Counted from the stretch's first letter, positions 34,011 through 45,810 are shown. The stretch: 64,000 nucleotides of DNA from Phocoena phocoena (GCF_963924675.1 NC_089222.1:116203316-116267315); one strand, 5' to 3'. The notes: a model not told the origin generated them from the sequence alone. Numbers and translations: made by a program.

Positions 34011-34340
34011 TACCATGCTCTGCTTAGCTTATTGCATTATACAAAGTCACAACTTTAACAAGATAGTGTTTGCATTTCCAGAAGGTCACTGGGCTTTGCA
34101 TTTCTGTAAATCTCCTAAGAATACTCCTGTAGGTAAGGAGAAGTGATAACACAATATTACTATACCTTATTACTCAATAATTACACAATTACACAATAAC
34201 ATCATAAGGTCTAGTTCAGAGGGGAAAAGACAGCATGTTCTGAAATATTCAAATTTGAAGGCAATGGTAGAGAATATCCTCATTTTAAAGTCAGCTAGGG
34301 ATAACTTTGTGGAAGGCCTATAGAGTATATGTATGGTAGT

Positions 34341-34469
34341 AAAGGGACCGTATAACTTTCCAAACCAGGACACTTTTGAGAGTGAAAGGGAATAATCTCC
34401 AGACAGATGGCAGAGCAGCAGGTTTAAATAGGGACTGTCCTGGGAAAATCTGAATGTATGGTCATCCTG
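34341..34469. mobile_element. Short old DNA-transposon-like element with inverted ends
   Basis: It begins 'agggaccgtataactttcc' and ends 'tgaatgtatggtcatcct', which are related as inverted repeats (consensus-like AGGRTGACCATA). 'aggacacttttgagagtgaa' and 'gggactgtcctggg' are family hallmarks I remember from many mammalian loci. I cannot give the family name with certainty. Confidence 0.55.
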
Positions 34470-35764
34470 TACACAGAGGAGTGATAAATGCTGATAAAGT
34501 TGAATTGGTGAAGGAGAGAAACAGAACTGAGACTAACCTGAACTCTTAATCGGGAGTGCCTTATTCCTTAAGGCTTGAATTAAGTAACTGTATATACCTC
34601 ATAGAATTTTCTGTCTTCTGCAAGAGGCATGCCAAATGAGGGTTAGGAAAATTTGTCCAATGCTATTTGTGTTTAACAAATTGTTTCCTAGTTAGAGTGA
34701 TCTGATATAATGAATTAACTTTGAAAAGGATACTCTTAAAAGGGTCAGCAACTGTTCCAGGTTAGAGAAAAAAGGGAAGGAAAAATGCCAGAATCATTCA
34801 GCCTTTTATGTCTTCCTGATTCAGTAGCTGTATCGTTTCCTTCTTAATCAAACTACACCCTTCTTCAACCAGATATTTAAAACAGTCCATAAAGTACAAA
34901 AAAATATGGTTGTAAAACAACAAACATACCACATGAAAAATAAATCAATACTAAATGTTTTCGCATTGTGTTAAAAATAATTCATGTAATTCTAAAACTA
35001 ATAAAATCGAATTGACTATCCAATAAATGGAATTTTATATGATGTTTGTTATCAGCTAAATAATTCATTATTTCATTTTATATACACACTCTTTAATTAA
35101 CTTACTGACTCAGAGGTAAGATGCCGCTAATCCGTTCATTTCCCCAAGCCCATAAAAAAAAAAAAAGTACAGAACGCATGAGAGTATAAGAGCAAAAGGT
35201 TAAGAGTTTAATATGAAGGAATTTTTAATCAGAGGGGAAAGCAGCTGGTTGAGGTTCTTTCCACCTCCAACTGGAGATCCCAGATTGCACGGTGATTAGC
35301 GACACCTGTTTTTTACTAGTCTTTTCCTGAAGCAGGCAAAGCATGAAGTTGGCTATAGAAGTGTCCTTGGCATTTTGTTGTTCTTTCTTTTAAAAACCAC
35401 ATTTCTTTTAAAGCCAGATATTTATTTTTAGCCATGGTGTGCCTATTAAAAAATTCAGAGGCTAAATTCGTCTGTAGGTAATAGGAAACTATTTTATAAG
35501 GGGAAAGAGAGGATAATATTTTCAGTAATTTGGAAAGAGTCTATTTTAGTATACTCATAAGCATTTAAAAAGTTTTAAAAGAGTCACTTGCAACTTACAG
35601 TTTCAATAATATTTTACTGTTAGAATCATACTCTCCAGATCAAATCATTGAAGGAACCTGATATCTCGGTTTGAGTACCACAGGTTAGTTTTATTCCATA
35701 TGGCCTCTCCACCCTTTTGCTTTAGCTACTACTTCCTTGGAATCTGTATTAATTTATTTTCTTT
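34470..35764. other. Unassigned DNA
   Basis: No gene or named repeat in about 1.3 kb; one A13 run near 35154-35166. Confidence 0.45.
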
Positions 35765-35920
35765 CTTCCACATGTCAGAGTTGGATTGGATTTAAAAGGC
35801 AATCTGGTTCAACTTGGCCATGTTATGGAGTAGAATTCTGAGGCCTAAAGAGAGGAAGTGACATAATCAAGATCACACCGCTTGAAGGTGGAAAAGCTGA
35901 AACTAGGGTGTGGTACTTTG
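35765..35920 (-). mobile_element. MIR-type CORE-SINE relic
   Basis: 'gcaatctggttcaacttggc', 'tctgaggcctaaagagagga', 'agtgacataatcaagatcac', 'tgaaactagggtgtgg' follow the antisense MIR-group pattern ('tgaggcccagagaggttaagtgac', 'caaggtcacaca'). Confidence 0.6.
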
Positions 35921-36689
35921 TTCTGGCCACCTTATAACAAACTAATACAAAGGACTAGGTAATGAGAATTATGCAACCATTGCTGAGAAAAGAATTTCTT
36001 TTCACAAGATTGATCGCACTGATTCCAAATTCTTTATTTTATATTTTACAAAGTTATGTATGGCCCAAGAGAGGCAACCTCTCCAGGTTTACAACAAAAA
36101 CAGACTTAGAAATCCAAGTTTCTAGCTCCCAAGCTAGCTACTCACTTTCCAGTACTCCATGCTATGTCTCACATACACAAACCCAAACACAAAAAATATC
36201 CTGTAGAAATCCTTCGTCCCAGGAAAGAGACATTTCAGAAACTCCGTTTACTGTTCATGGTTTGGTCGAATACATGGTTGCTTTTCATGTTTCTGCACCT
36301 ACTTAGTGAATACATTTATTTAACAGACTGTTACAGAGCTTCAACTATGTGCTAGGTAGCATATCATACTTAAATGTTTTTATAGACAAATCCACAACTG
36401 CATCTACCACTTCTATTGTCTATTAAATTGCCAACCTCAAATATGTATTAAAATATGCTTAAGTTTAGCACTCTTAAGTTTTATAGGCACACTCCAAAAA
36501 ACTCCACGTCATAGTCGTGACTCATGATTAAAGAGAAACAGTGGTATAAGGGACAAAGCACTAAAATTGTTGTAAAACAAGATTTGAGTTCTTTATTCTT
36601 TAAATTTTGATATTTGATCAAATTATGTCACTGAATATAAGAGCTATACTCTTGATCAGACTTTAGGGACTAGGTCAGATTAGAGGGAA
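35921..36689. other. Unassigned DNA
   Basis: A 114-codon frame at 35962-36306 has no recognisable domain. 'tcaactatgtgctaggtagc' (36341-36360) is a small antisense MIR/L2-like motif. Confidence 0.4.
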
Positions 36690-36870
36690 AAAAAGCATTA
36701 TTAGAAAAAACATCGGACCAAACACTTAGATGACTCCTAGTTTTAACTTTTCTATTTATTAGCTTTGAGTCTGGCAAACCGCTTGGCCTACCTATGCTTC
36801 AATTTCTTTATTAGCAAGATGAGAAAATTTGATTCATTATCTAAGATTTCTTGTAGGTCTAACATGATTG
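36690..36870 (+). mobile_element. MIR-type SINE relic
   Basis: 'tagctttgagtctggcaaac', 'cgcttggcctacctatgctt', 'caatttctttattagcaaga', 'tgagaaaatttgattcatta' follow the sense MIR central part (ctgagcctcagtttcctcatctg, then gtaaaatgagg). Confidence 0.6.
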
Positions 36871-37014
36871 AGACCTAAAAGAGTAAATATAATTTGTGTA
36901 GTTGACAGTTTCCTTACACAAAGGATAGCTCAAGAGATACCAAACTACTCTGACATCCGTTTTAGAGCAATATGTGTGCTCCGTCCTTTTTTGCGGGGAG
37001 GGGGGTTCTTGAAT

Positions 37015-37110
37015 ATTTATTAGTTTCCTATCGCTACTGGCATTACTTGGCTTGTGGCCATATCACTCTGATACATGCCTCCATTTTCACATTTTCTTCT
37101 CCCTTTCTAT
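37015..37110 (-). mobile_element. LTR fragment (MaLR-like), internally deleted
   Basis: 'tattagtttcctatcgctac' then 'ttacttggcttgtggccata', 'tcactctgatacatgcctcc' and 'attttcacattttcttctcc' match, with a large central gap, the antisense layout of ERVL-MaLR type LTRs. It is short and degraded. Confidence 0.5.
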
Positions 37111-37153
37111 CTGTCCATAATATACACAGCGAAATGCAGCGACAGAAGTCCTT

Positions 37154-37176
37154 TGTGTGTGTGTGTGTGTGTGTGT
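37154..37176. repeat. Short (TG)n tract
   Basis: About eleven TG units ending in tatgta. Confidence 0.93.
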
Positions 37177-37268
37177 ATGTAGGGGGCAGATAATATACCT
37201 CTTTAAAGTCACACACACTACTCCCTTTCAATAGTGTAGTTTAATAGAAACAAAGAACATGTATTCTT

Positions 37269-37467
37269 TTTTTTTGCGTTACGCGGGCCTCTCATCTTTG
37301 TGGCCCCTCCCGCTGAGGAGCACAGGCTCCGGACGCGCAGGCTCAGCGGCCATGGCTCACGGGCCCAGCCGCTCCGCGGCATGTGGGATCCTCCCGGACC
37401 GGGGCATGAACCCGCGTTCCCTGCATCAGCAGGCGGACTCCCAAGCACTGCGCCACCAGGGAAGCCC
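37269..37467 (-). mobile_element. Short CHR-2-type SINE (central deletion form)
   Basis: Antisense copy: poly-T, then 'gcgttacgcgggcctctcat', 'ctccggacgcgcaggctcag', 'cggccatggctcacgggccc', 'ctccgcggcatgtgggatcc', ending 'cgccaccagggaagccc'. A perfect 15-bp target-site duplication agaacatgtattctt lies at 37254-37268 and 37468-37482. The T-tract counts only about 7 bases beyond the duplication, so the tail has shortened. Recent-looking. Confidence 0.97.
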
Positions 37468-37643
37468 AGAACATGTATTCTTATATTCAAAGCCTTTCCC
37501 AGTATAATTCCTTAGCATGTGATCTTCATTCTTTTAATTGAAAATAGACATCAGTGGACAATAAAGTGAACTGCCAACAGACATGACGGTATAATTTGTG
37601 TTAAGGCCTATATCAATCAAATGTCTGTATATCAGCTTTGACC

Positions 37644-37654
37644 GGGGGGGGGGG
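37644..37654. repeat. G11 homopolymer
   Basis: Eleven consecutive G residues inside AT-rich DNA, following 'tttgacc'. Confidence 0.95.
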
Positions 37655-38284
37655 TTCGTTTTCCCAACGGAGAGGTGCAACTAATGAGAAAGTGACGGGT
37701 TGGTGCAATCCTTAAGAACCAGGTAGGATATTTTCAGCTCCTTAGGGAATTTCTGGAGGATCAAGGACATTGCTCCATCTTTCAAAGCACTAGAGATTGT
37801 AAAGGCACTTCCTCAAAGAGAATTGCAAAGGTGAATGAACGATATGGTGGTCAAGAGGAAAACCTGAGCATATACTTTTGCAGACCTCACACCATGTCCA
37901 TGAAACTAAGTGCAACCAAGAGCCTCCCCCTTAATTGTCAGTTTTCCTTAACAGAGGAAAATTCCTCTGTTTCAGCACAGGGCAAGTCTTCTTCATCTAG
38001 TCCTGAAGGTCTCCTCCCAACATCTTTGCTCAACAGGAGACATTCCTGATAATTACTTTCAAGTAGTAGAAGGCATTAAATGGTAAGAGTGTTGCAGGAA
38101 TGGGTATTACTTTTTTTCCCATTGAACAAAATTATCTATGTACTTTTCTTTGTCAATATTAATTTTATGCACCTTGACAACGGTTAATTTAAAAATCCAT
38201 TTATTTGCTTTTGTAACAAGTTAACTTTTAAGGCTCTGTTTCTAGTCTGCCTTTAGTAAAATACTAGAGTACTATATCTTTATG
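37655..38284. other. Unassigned DNA
   Basis: A 72-codon frame at 37831-38049 has no recognisable domain. No named repeat seen. Confidence 0.4.
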
Positions 38285-38590
38285 ACTTTAACAATTATCT
38301 ATTGAACAATTAATCTGGGTCAGGCAGTATACCAAATACTAAAGACACAACGCCCTCCAGAAAACTTACAAGAGACAAACAGGGAAGTAAATAGAAGACA
38401 ATTAAGTTTGACAGAAATAGCTTAATTGGGGCAGCCATGGGTAGCAGTGTTAGATGAGTGTTTCTAGTGAATGGGATAAGATAATGCTGGAGAACTGAGG
38501 AGTTAGGCAAATTTGTCAGGAAAAGTAGATGGAGGAAGGCGATAAATGGGCAAAGAGAATGGAAGTGTTAGTGTTAGTTTAGGAGAGACC
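38285..38590 (-). mobile_element. L2 LINE 3' region
   Basis: 'caattatctattgaacaatt', 'gtcaggcagtataccaaata', 'ctaaagacacaacgccctcc', 'agaaaacttacaagagacaa', and later 'gaggagttaggcaaatttgt' keep the antisense L2 order (ccaggcactgttctaggcac, then cctgccctcatggagctt). Confidence 0.65.
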
Positions 38591-39374
38591 ACCCTTCTCT
38601 AATTCTTCCTGCTTTTATAATTCTGGTTCTCCCTTAGAAGCAGTTTTGTTTTTGTTTTTGTTTTTTAACATATTGTGTCTTTAGGAGAAAAGTTTGTTCC
38701 TGTAACCTTACTATGGAAAGGACTGACAACTTCCCTAGAGATACTGGTTAATCACGTCTAGTTCCAACCCTTCCTACCCTGTCCTGTTGAGTGAAATCTC
38801 TCTTTGGCTTAGAAGGTTTGATCATCTCTCTTTGGATGAGAATTAAAAACTCATTTGTGTAAGTGCATATCATTTAGTATGTTTATTTTCTTCTTCCTTC
38901 TCCCAATAATTGAATCACTCATTTTATTATGTGTTTCAGAAAAAATAAAAGCATGATTTATCTTATCAACAAAGAAGCATGGTTTTAAATAACATAGACT
39001 ATTTTTCTGTAAGTGATCAACTCTTCACCTACTAGAGGTGCTGTAGTTATAAGGTCAAACTGACGATTCTCATTACATTGTGACATCTCCCAGAAGTTCA
39101 AGTCAGTCCAGGGCCGCCAGCCCTACCTCTAAGCAGCAGAAATATCAACCCAACCCTCTCTTTCTTTTCCTTGATGACCACACAGATTCCACATAACTCA
39201 AACATGGAAGAGGACTAATATGATTAAGGATCTGAAGGTACGTACAACCTTCTTTCCCTTCCACTTAAATTGTTCCTACCCTTATTTCTGGTGAACAACC
39301 TAAGAGTTCTATGCCTCTGGGTCTCATGAAATTACCTTTTACAAACTGTGAGCCCATGTATATAGGATTAGAAC
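38591..39374. other. Unassigned DNA
   Basis: It holds a (TTTTTG)n-like stretch at about 38644-38666 and no recognised gene or repeat. Confidence 0.4.
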
Positions 39375-39500
39375 TGTAAGACCTAATATCTTCTTTGTGA
39401 ACTTTAATTAAATTTAATGTCTCTTTATTCCATTTTCTTATCTGCAAAATAAGGACAATCACCTTATTTTCCTCACTGGGCTGTTGTGTGCATAGCACAG
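39375..39500 (+). mobile_element. MIR-type relic
   Basis: 'taatgtctctttattccatt', 'ttcttatctgcaaaataagg', 'acaatcaccttattttcctc', 'actgggctgttgtgtgcata' match the sense MIR central-to-3' order (tttcctcatctgtaaaatgg ... cctcatagggttgttgtgag). Confidence 0.6.
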
Positions 39501-39639
39501 AAAGAAAAACAACAACAACAAAAAAACATGCTCTTAAATGTCCTGCAAAATCCAAAGCACCACAAAAATATAAATAATTGCAATTACTTGAGGGTGTAGC
39601 GATCATAATCTCAAAGGTCTCTGGACATCAACGTGATCA

Positions 39640-39850
39640 GGCCCAAACGGCTTTATGTACTGAGCTCTCTTACCTATTCATCACTAATAATTCCCTCATT
39701 CTTCCTTTCCTCTTGGGTGTATTCGGTGTATATAACTGACATGCTGCTGTTTTAATTCAGAGAACTTCATAAAAACCCACTCCACCTCCTTCAATAAGAC
39801 TACATGGCCTCGGAAGGCAGGACCATATCTGCCTGTGGACAGGGCTACTT
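39640..39850 (+). mobile_element. Probable L2 relic
   Basis: 'ttgggtgtattcggtgtata' through 'gcctcggaaggcaggaccat atctgcc' ends with the L2-like 'gagggcagggaccatgtctg' motif; upstream similarity is weak. Confidence 0.4.
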
Positions 39851-40889
39851 AGGATGTAAACAGATTATAAAGCTTGCTGGGAACAACTTGGTATCTCCTT
39901 TGATCATAGGTGGAGCATTCTTGGAGCATAATGTGGACCACTTATCCAGTTAGGAAAACAGACTAAGAAAAGTAGATAATTAAAAGTGAAGAACTATGTT
40001 AACCCTAATGGATCATCTGGTTTAGTGAAATTATCATGGAAATTGTGGTAACTATATCCACTGCATTTTATTCCTTTTGAGTCCCCAAACATCTTGAAAT
40101 AATATACTCTTATGACTATGGAATAATAAACTACATTTCCATTGGCCATTTGAAACAATGTATTATTTTTTCACCCCCCAAATCATTCTAAGCTTACTGC
40201 AATAGAATGTTCAGAGTTTTGACTACAGATATACTTTATTCTAGCTTATTTTAAAAATTTCCCAAATTTAGGAATGGAGCAAAATGTAAAAACAATCCGT
40301 AGCTTCATACGTCCTCCTGTACAAATGTTTTATAGATATTCTATTGTGGATTATTATTTTATGATTAATTTCCATGATTTCATTTATTTCTCATATTGAT
40401 AATTAAAAGCTTTTATATTTTATAGCCAGAAACATTTGCAAAGAGTAAAAATAACCCAGTAACGTATTTGATTGATTCAAGAGTTTCTTCCTAAGCCTGG
40501 CCAATAGACAGTGAAGATCCAGCTTATATTTTCATAGCATAAGGCCTAAGACTCTTAGATAAATACTGTTATTATTGGATTCAAATTTCATATATTCACA
40601 GCTAATTAATAACCTATACTATATATAGGCTATTAAAAATTAAAGAAATTCTCAATTTTAACACAGATTTCTTACTTTCACTATCACTGGGTAAGTAGGG
40701 TAGTCTCCCCTTTTGCTGATCATGTGTCCAGAAAACGGGATACAATGGTTGGATTAGGGAGTTTTTATATTAACAAGTTTTGAGATCTTCTGATCTAATC
40801 CAAGCAAATTCAAAGAGGAAAAACTGATTTTCCCACAAATAAAGTAGAGATAAACAGAAATAGTAACCCAGATGGGCAAAATGGAATCA
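39851..40889. other. Unassigned AT-rich DNA
   Basis: About 1 kb with no recognised gene or repeat. Confidence 0.45.
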
Positions 40890-41095
40890 AAGTCATTGAT
40901 TTATTCACTCTTTGAGGACAATTATGTACAAGTCATTATTCTAGATGTTTCATTTAGAGTTGAAGAGAGATATAATCCGTTACAACAAAGAAGTTACAGT
41001 TTGCTGGGTGGTAGGGGCATGAGAAAGCAAATATTTGACCCTAGAAAAGATGAGAGGAGAGAGGAATCAGGGCAGGTACAAGTGTGGAGGTAGGG
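40890..41095 (-). mobile_element. L2 relic
   Basis: 'cattgatttattcactcttt', 'caagtcattattctagatgt', then 'gaagttacagtttgctgggt' and 'agatgagaggagagaggaat' follow the antisense L2 3' order. The 73-codon frame at 40872-41093 lies within it and is not a gene. Confidence 0.5.
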
Positions 41096-41309
41096 CTATG
41101 TCTTGAAGTCTAGCTAATTTTCTAACACCAATTGATTGATGCTTCTAGTATCTCTGTGTTTCTATTAATCTGAATATTGTTAGCACAAATCTTCATACAT
41201 GCCTTTTTCTCAGGATAAAACTTGAAAATGAGCTTATGACATAAATCCCCAAGTACCTATGGTTACTAACTTTTACTCTAGGGTAGTTGTCTCTTAGCTA
41301 GGCTCTCAT

Positions 41310-41490
41310 AACACTCTCTGGACACTTCTATTACAACACTTATTGATTCCAGAATAACACAAGAACTGAAAATTCCTCAAAGGTAAAGAATGAGTCTTTT
41401 TTGAATGAGTACTCTTCTAGAACCTAAAAAGTGCCTGTCCCATGGAAACTGTTTAGTAAGTATTCAGTGAATAAATGAATAAACACTAGG
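41310..41490 (+). mobile_element. L2 LINE 3' end
   Basis: 'ctctctggacacttctatta caacacttattgattcc' leads to 'agtgcctgtcccatggaaac' 'tgtttagtaagtattcagtg' 'aataaatgaataaa', the sense L2 terminal end with its TGAATGA-type tail. Confidence 0.75.
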
Positions 41491-41987
41491 CACCAAAATA
41501 AACAGATTTTGATATTTCTTAGAATTTATTTTATTGAACGATTCATGAAATCAATCATCTGAATATAAAAAGACGAATTGTCAATTTCCAAGAAACAAAA
41601 TTAATCATAAAATTTGTTTAATTTCCTCATGAAATTTGACTATAGAAAAAGTTTATAATGTACAGAGCTACTACAGATGAATTTTACGTAATATGAATAC
41701 TTGAATAGCATTTGTTGGTTTTTCATTTAAAGGTGCTTACTTGTGTAGAATTCAGACTGGATACATCCGTGCTCAATATTTTCTCCATTAGATTTTAAAA
41801 CCCCTGAACTTCCTTTGTAATTCCTCCCCATCGCTCCCCACCTATCACACAACAGTGTCACAAGCTGATACCCAAATGCATACGTGTAATGACAAAGCAC
41901 CAAGTTCCCTAATTAGTGCTGTCTCAAATTTAACAATCTCAAACATGTTATTAGCAATAACCTTGAGGGCTCTATGAGTGAGTTATT
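41491..41987. other. Unassigned AT-rich DNA
   Basis: About 0.5 kb with no recognised gene or repeat. Confidence 0.4.
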
Positions 41988-42001
41988 AAAAGGGAGGTCT
42001 T

Positions 42002-42208
42002 GGGCTTCCCTGGTGGCGCAGTGGTTGAGAGTCCGCCTGCCGATGCAGGGGACACGGGTTCGTGCCCCGGTCTGGGAAGATCCCACATGCCGCGGAGCGG
42101 CTGGGCCCGTGAGCCATGGCCGCTGAGCCTGCGCGTCCGGAGCCTGTCCTCCGCAACGGGAGAGGCCACAACAGTGAGAGGCCCGCGTAACGCATAAAAA
42201 AAAAAAAA
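42002..42208 (+). mobile_element. Short CHR-2-type SINE (central deletion form)
   Basis: gggcttccctggtggcgcag, ggttcgtgccccggtctggg, ccgcggagcggctgggcccg, ggccgctgagcctgcgcgtc, ggagaggccacaacagtgag, then a pure A-tail. A perfect 14-bp target-site duplication aaaagggaggtctt is at 41988-42001 and 42209-42222. Open frames on both strands here are SINE artefacts (typical sense peptide [19 protein letters not shown]). Confidence 0.97.
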
Positions 42209-42222
42209 AAAAGGGAGGTCTT

Positions 42223-44042
42223 ATCCAAAAATATGATTCGGGCACTTAGAAAGTCTTAATAGCATCTGATCAGCAGTTTGTTTCTTAATTGGAAGTAATA
42301 AAAGCAGCAGCATTATCACAAGTAATCAGATTTTCTTAGTTATGATACTTAAACATCATAAGACAGGTGATTTATTCAACTATTTGGAGCTTTTCCAGAA
42401 AAGATGGGACATAAATCAAATACAGAAGAGTAGCAAGACAATACAATTTATGAATTGTGAAAGGGTTATACTCCCCCCACCTGCAGTGTAGAAGTTTTAA
42501 TGAACATGGTGCAGTTAACCTTTGACAAATAACACCACTTCTGTCCAGATACTAATACACAGATTATTTCTGTATCTTTCCAAGTACACGTTCAAAAGCC
42601 ATTTCTCAGAACCATCTTAAATTCTAATTTCTCCAATGACCTAGGGAAAAGAAACTCACTTAAGAAAAAGAAAAAGCTTTGTGTATTACTGTGAACTGCC
42701 CTAAGCCAGCTTTTATTTGAAATCACAACTATCAATGAAAGTATATTTTTGTTCTCCTTCCTGCTATCTCTATTAAAAATGCATTGTTTATTTTTTTGAA
42801 CATATATTCCCTAATTTGTCTTTCATTAATTATATATGTACCCATAAAATTTACAAAGATTTGTTAAGAAGTGGTATTATTTTCATTAATTTATGTGGGC
42901 CTCATATAGAGGAAGATTGAAGACAAAGCATAAAGGTAAAGAAACAAACAAACAAAAAAATTGACTGGAAAATAAAAGCCCAGAAGTTTTACCGTAAAAT
43001 GCTCAACAAGCTAAGTTTGTTTCAGTTACATTCAGAACAAGGACTGAAAATAATTCGATTACAGAGAAAATTAGTTTGCCTGTAATGCTAAGAGCAGCCC
43101 CTGCTGGTTACTGTCATATAATTGAGTCATGGGAAATTTTCATAAAAGAAGTTGAAGTAAGAACAGAAGATACTGGAGAGTTCTTCATTTTTCGATAACA
43201 CATGATCTCTCCTTTGACACTTTTTCAGTATGTGACCTGCAATGTCTGCCACAAATCACATATAAATTATCAAATATCTAAATCTGAAAGTTTCTTTTCC
43301 TTTGAAGCAATCTTTTTAAAAAAATAGCTCAAACAACCACTCACTTAATAGTTTACCCAAATCAGCACCCCTTGACTCCCCAAAACTCACCGATTATAAG
43401 AGGAAAACTAAGGAAGCGTTATTGTGGGTACATATTTGTAGTTTGAACTAAAAGTATGACTTTACTAGATTCACACTTCATTAGATCATTATTTTTAAAG
43501 TGCATAATACAGTCATATTAAAATAACAGAATAAAATATAAGCTTCTAATTATGGCTCTATAAATGAAACAAGACAAACAAAAGTTGGTTTAAAATATTT
43601 AAAAACTATACTCCTTCTTGCAGGGGAGTAAATAGGGAAAATAATAACAAAAAGAGTTAAAACAAACTGAAATAATTTTGTGCTTTATATTTTTCCTGTC
43701 TTCCCTTGATTTGTCCTCTCAAATATGTTCCACCTATTTCCAGAACAGTAGTTCTCTGTCCACCTAAGTCTTTGGCTTATATTCCAATAAAAATCTGAGA
43801 TGATTTGTCTGTAAATACATGTTACATCTACCTTTAAAAAAAAATCATAGATGTTTGCTTAACTCTTTTGAATTAATAACCAAACCATAAACATTAGTAT
43901 ATTTGTTTAATTTGATGCCATTATAAATTCTTCACTAACACTGGATTTTCAAATTTTCCTTCTCTTTGCATTCTAAGTGTTTTGCAAAGTGTGTTTTGTG
44001 GAATCATAGTTCTATAAGATGTTACTTAAAAACAAATAAATA
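42223..44042. other. AT-rich stretch without recognised genes or repeats
   Basis: About 1.8 kb. The part at 42980-43260 has mixed composition and includes one TGAGTCA (AP-1-type) hexamer-plus motif near 43123; a single motif carries little weight. Confidence 0.4.
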
Positions 44043-44345
44043 GGGACTTCCCTGGTGGCGCAGTGGTTATGAGCGAGCCTCCCAATGCAGTGGACATGGG
44101 TTCGATCCCTAGTCCAGGAAGATCCCACATGCCACGGAGCAACTAAGCCCGTGCGCCGCAACTACTGAGCCTGCGCTCTAGAGCCTGTGAGCCACAACTA
44201 CTGAGCCAATGCACCACAACTACTGAAGTCCACACGCCTAGAGCCTGCGCACCACAACGAAGAGTAGCCCCCACTCGACCCAAGCAGAGAAAAGCCTGCA
44301 CGCAGCAACGAAGACCCAACAGAGCCAAAAAATAAATAAATACAC
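44043..44345 (+). mobile_element. CHR-type tRNA(Glu)-derived SINE, full length
   Basis: gggacttccctggtggcgca, B box ggttcgatccc near 44100, 'ccgcaactactgagcctgcg', 'gaagagtagcccccactcga', 'cagcaacgaagacccaacag', tail 'aaaaaataaataaatacac'. It is inserted next to AAATAAATA-rich DNA, so the target-site duplication cannot be told from the tail. Confidence 0.95.
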
Positions 44346-44914
44346 AAAACACATAAGAAAAAAAGTCTCTATAGCCTTAGAGGTTTAAAAAATTCTACAT
44401 ACTATGTTCTCTTAAAGATTCAGAATGTAAATTAGTGTATTAAACTCTTTGCTATATCCTTTAGTAGAGAAACATATTTAACTTCTAATTCAGGATTCAT
44501 CAGACTTTTCGGTGACATGGAACTCATTTTCATAGCAAACCTAGCAAGATATGGTGGAACTTATCTTTCTGAGGAACACTCTGTGTAACACAATTCTAAT
44601 TCTTTGAGGCGGACCACTAAGTGTACTTTAATTCCTAAAACCTCCTCATCCTTAGGCACTTCAGGACATTCAAGACTGATCCAGAGGAAAAAGACTGTAT
44701 CACAGATGACTGTTGTGGCCACATCCCCAGGGCTGTACTTTCTTGACTCTGCCCCACCAAGCCCTTATCTAGTGACCACCAATCACCCACAGCCTCAATA
44801 CCACATTTTTGATATCCCACTATTGTCTATAGAAGAAAGTTCAGTCATCTTTCCAAGGCACATAGTTTGGCCTATGCCCTGCCAACAAAACTTGAACACC
44901 TAATGGTATGTATT
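44346..44914. other. Unassigned DNA
   Basis: A 99-codon frame at 44604-44903 has no recognisable domain and runs up to an L2 relic; it may itself lie in an extension of that L2. Confidence 0.4.
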
Positions 44915-45105
44915 TTTTTGTTTTATTTCAACCTTCATGACTTTGCTCATGCTGGTCCTTCGGCCTAGAATATCCATATCTTACATCCTTTCCTGATAAA
45001 TTCTACTCAAGCTAGAATTTGTGATGATATGTTTATCTTACCCAATAAACTGTGAGCAACTGAGGACAGGAACAGCAAGAAAAGTACTCTGATATTTTTA
45101 AATTT
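44915..45105 (+). mobile_element. L2 LINE 3' region
   Basis: 'catgactttgctcatgctgg', 'tccttcggcctagaatatcc', 'ctgataaattctactcaagc', 'aataaactgtgagcaactga', 'ggacaggaacagc' keep the L2 order (tttgctcatgctgttcc, ctgcctggaatgc, ctcctactcatcc, gtgagctccttgagg). Confidence 0.75.
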
Positions 45106-45150
45106 ATTCTCTGAGTCTATTCAATTTGGTTTTAAGAATAATCCCATTGA

Positions 45151-45399
45151 TTTTTTAGGGGAGAGGGGCAGCGGAGGGTCGGATTGGGAGTTTGGGACTA
45201 GCAGATGCAATTATATAGAGAACGGATAAACAACGAAATCCTATTGTATAGTATAGGGAACTATATTTAATGTCCTGAACTGAACCATAATGGAAAAGAA
45301 TATGAAAAAGAATATATATATATATAAAACTGAATCACTTTGCTGTAAACCAGAAACTAACACAATATTATAAATCAACTATACTTCAATTAAAAAAAC
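45151..45399 (+). mobile_element. L1 3' end, severely 5' truncated
   Basis: 'cggattgggagtttgggact', 'acgaaatcctattgtatagt', 'gaatcactttgctgtaaacc', 'tcaactatacttcaattaaa' are the cetartiodactyl L1 3' UTR blocks. The flanks gaataatcccattga (45136-45150) and gaataattacatcga (45400-45414) agree at 12 of 15 positions and are read as a decayed target-site duplication. Confidence 0.92.
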
Positions 45400-45489
45400 G
45401 AATAATTACATCGAGTTTCATCTATTTAAATGTAAGTTGGGCTGACTCTAAGGTATGATTGTATAGTAGCTGTATGTTTACAATTGGAA

Positions 45490-45810
45490 AAGAAAATAAA
45501 CATTTCTATTTCTTTCTTTTGAGATAGATTATCTTCAAAAGCAGATTTAGAGGCACAGAAAAGTTGAGCAGATTACTCATGTAGCTGTGTGCCCTGACAT
45601 ATGCACAGCCTCCCTCATGATCAACATCCCCCACCAGAGGGGTACATTTCTAAGAATTGTTGTACCCCCATTAATACATCATAATCATCCAGAGTCCATA
45701 GTTTACCTTAGGGTTCATGCTGGTGGTGTCCATACTATGAGTTTAGACAAATTTATGCTGACACGTATCCACCATTAAAGTATCATACAGAATACCTTCA
45801 CTGTTTATTT
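45490..45810 (-). mobile_element. Old L1-like relic
   Basis: 'cacagcctccctcatgatca acatcccccaccagaggggt' then 'ttagggttcatgctggtggt' and 'acgtatccaccattaaagta tcatacaga' is a recurrent mammalian repeat passage that I associate with old L1 3' UTR sequence. The family and strand are uncertain. The 63-codon frame 45587-45778 lies in it. Confidence 0.45.

Noticed and set aside
35962..36306. 114-codon open frame
   Set aside because: No recognisable domain or support; low-complexity TQTQTQ arises from a CACACAAACC-type run.
44604..44903. 99-codon open frame
   Set aside because: It abuts an L2 relic, has no domain, and shows no other gene signal.
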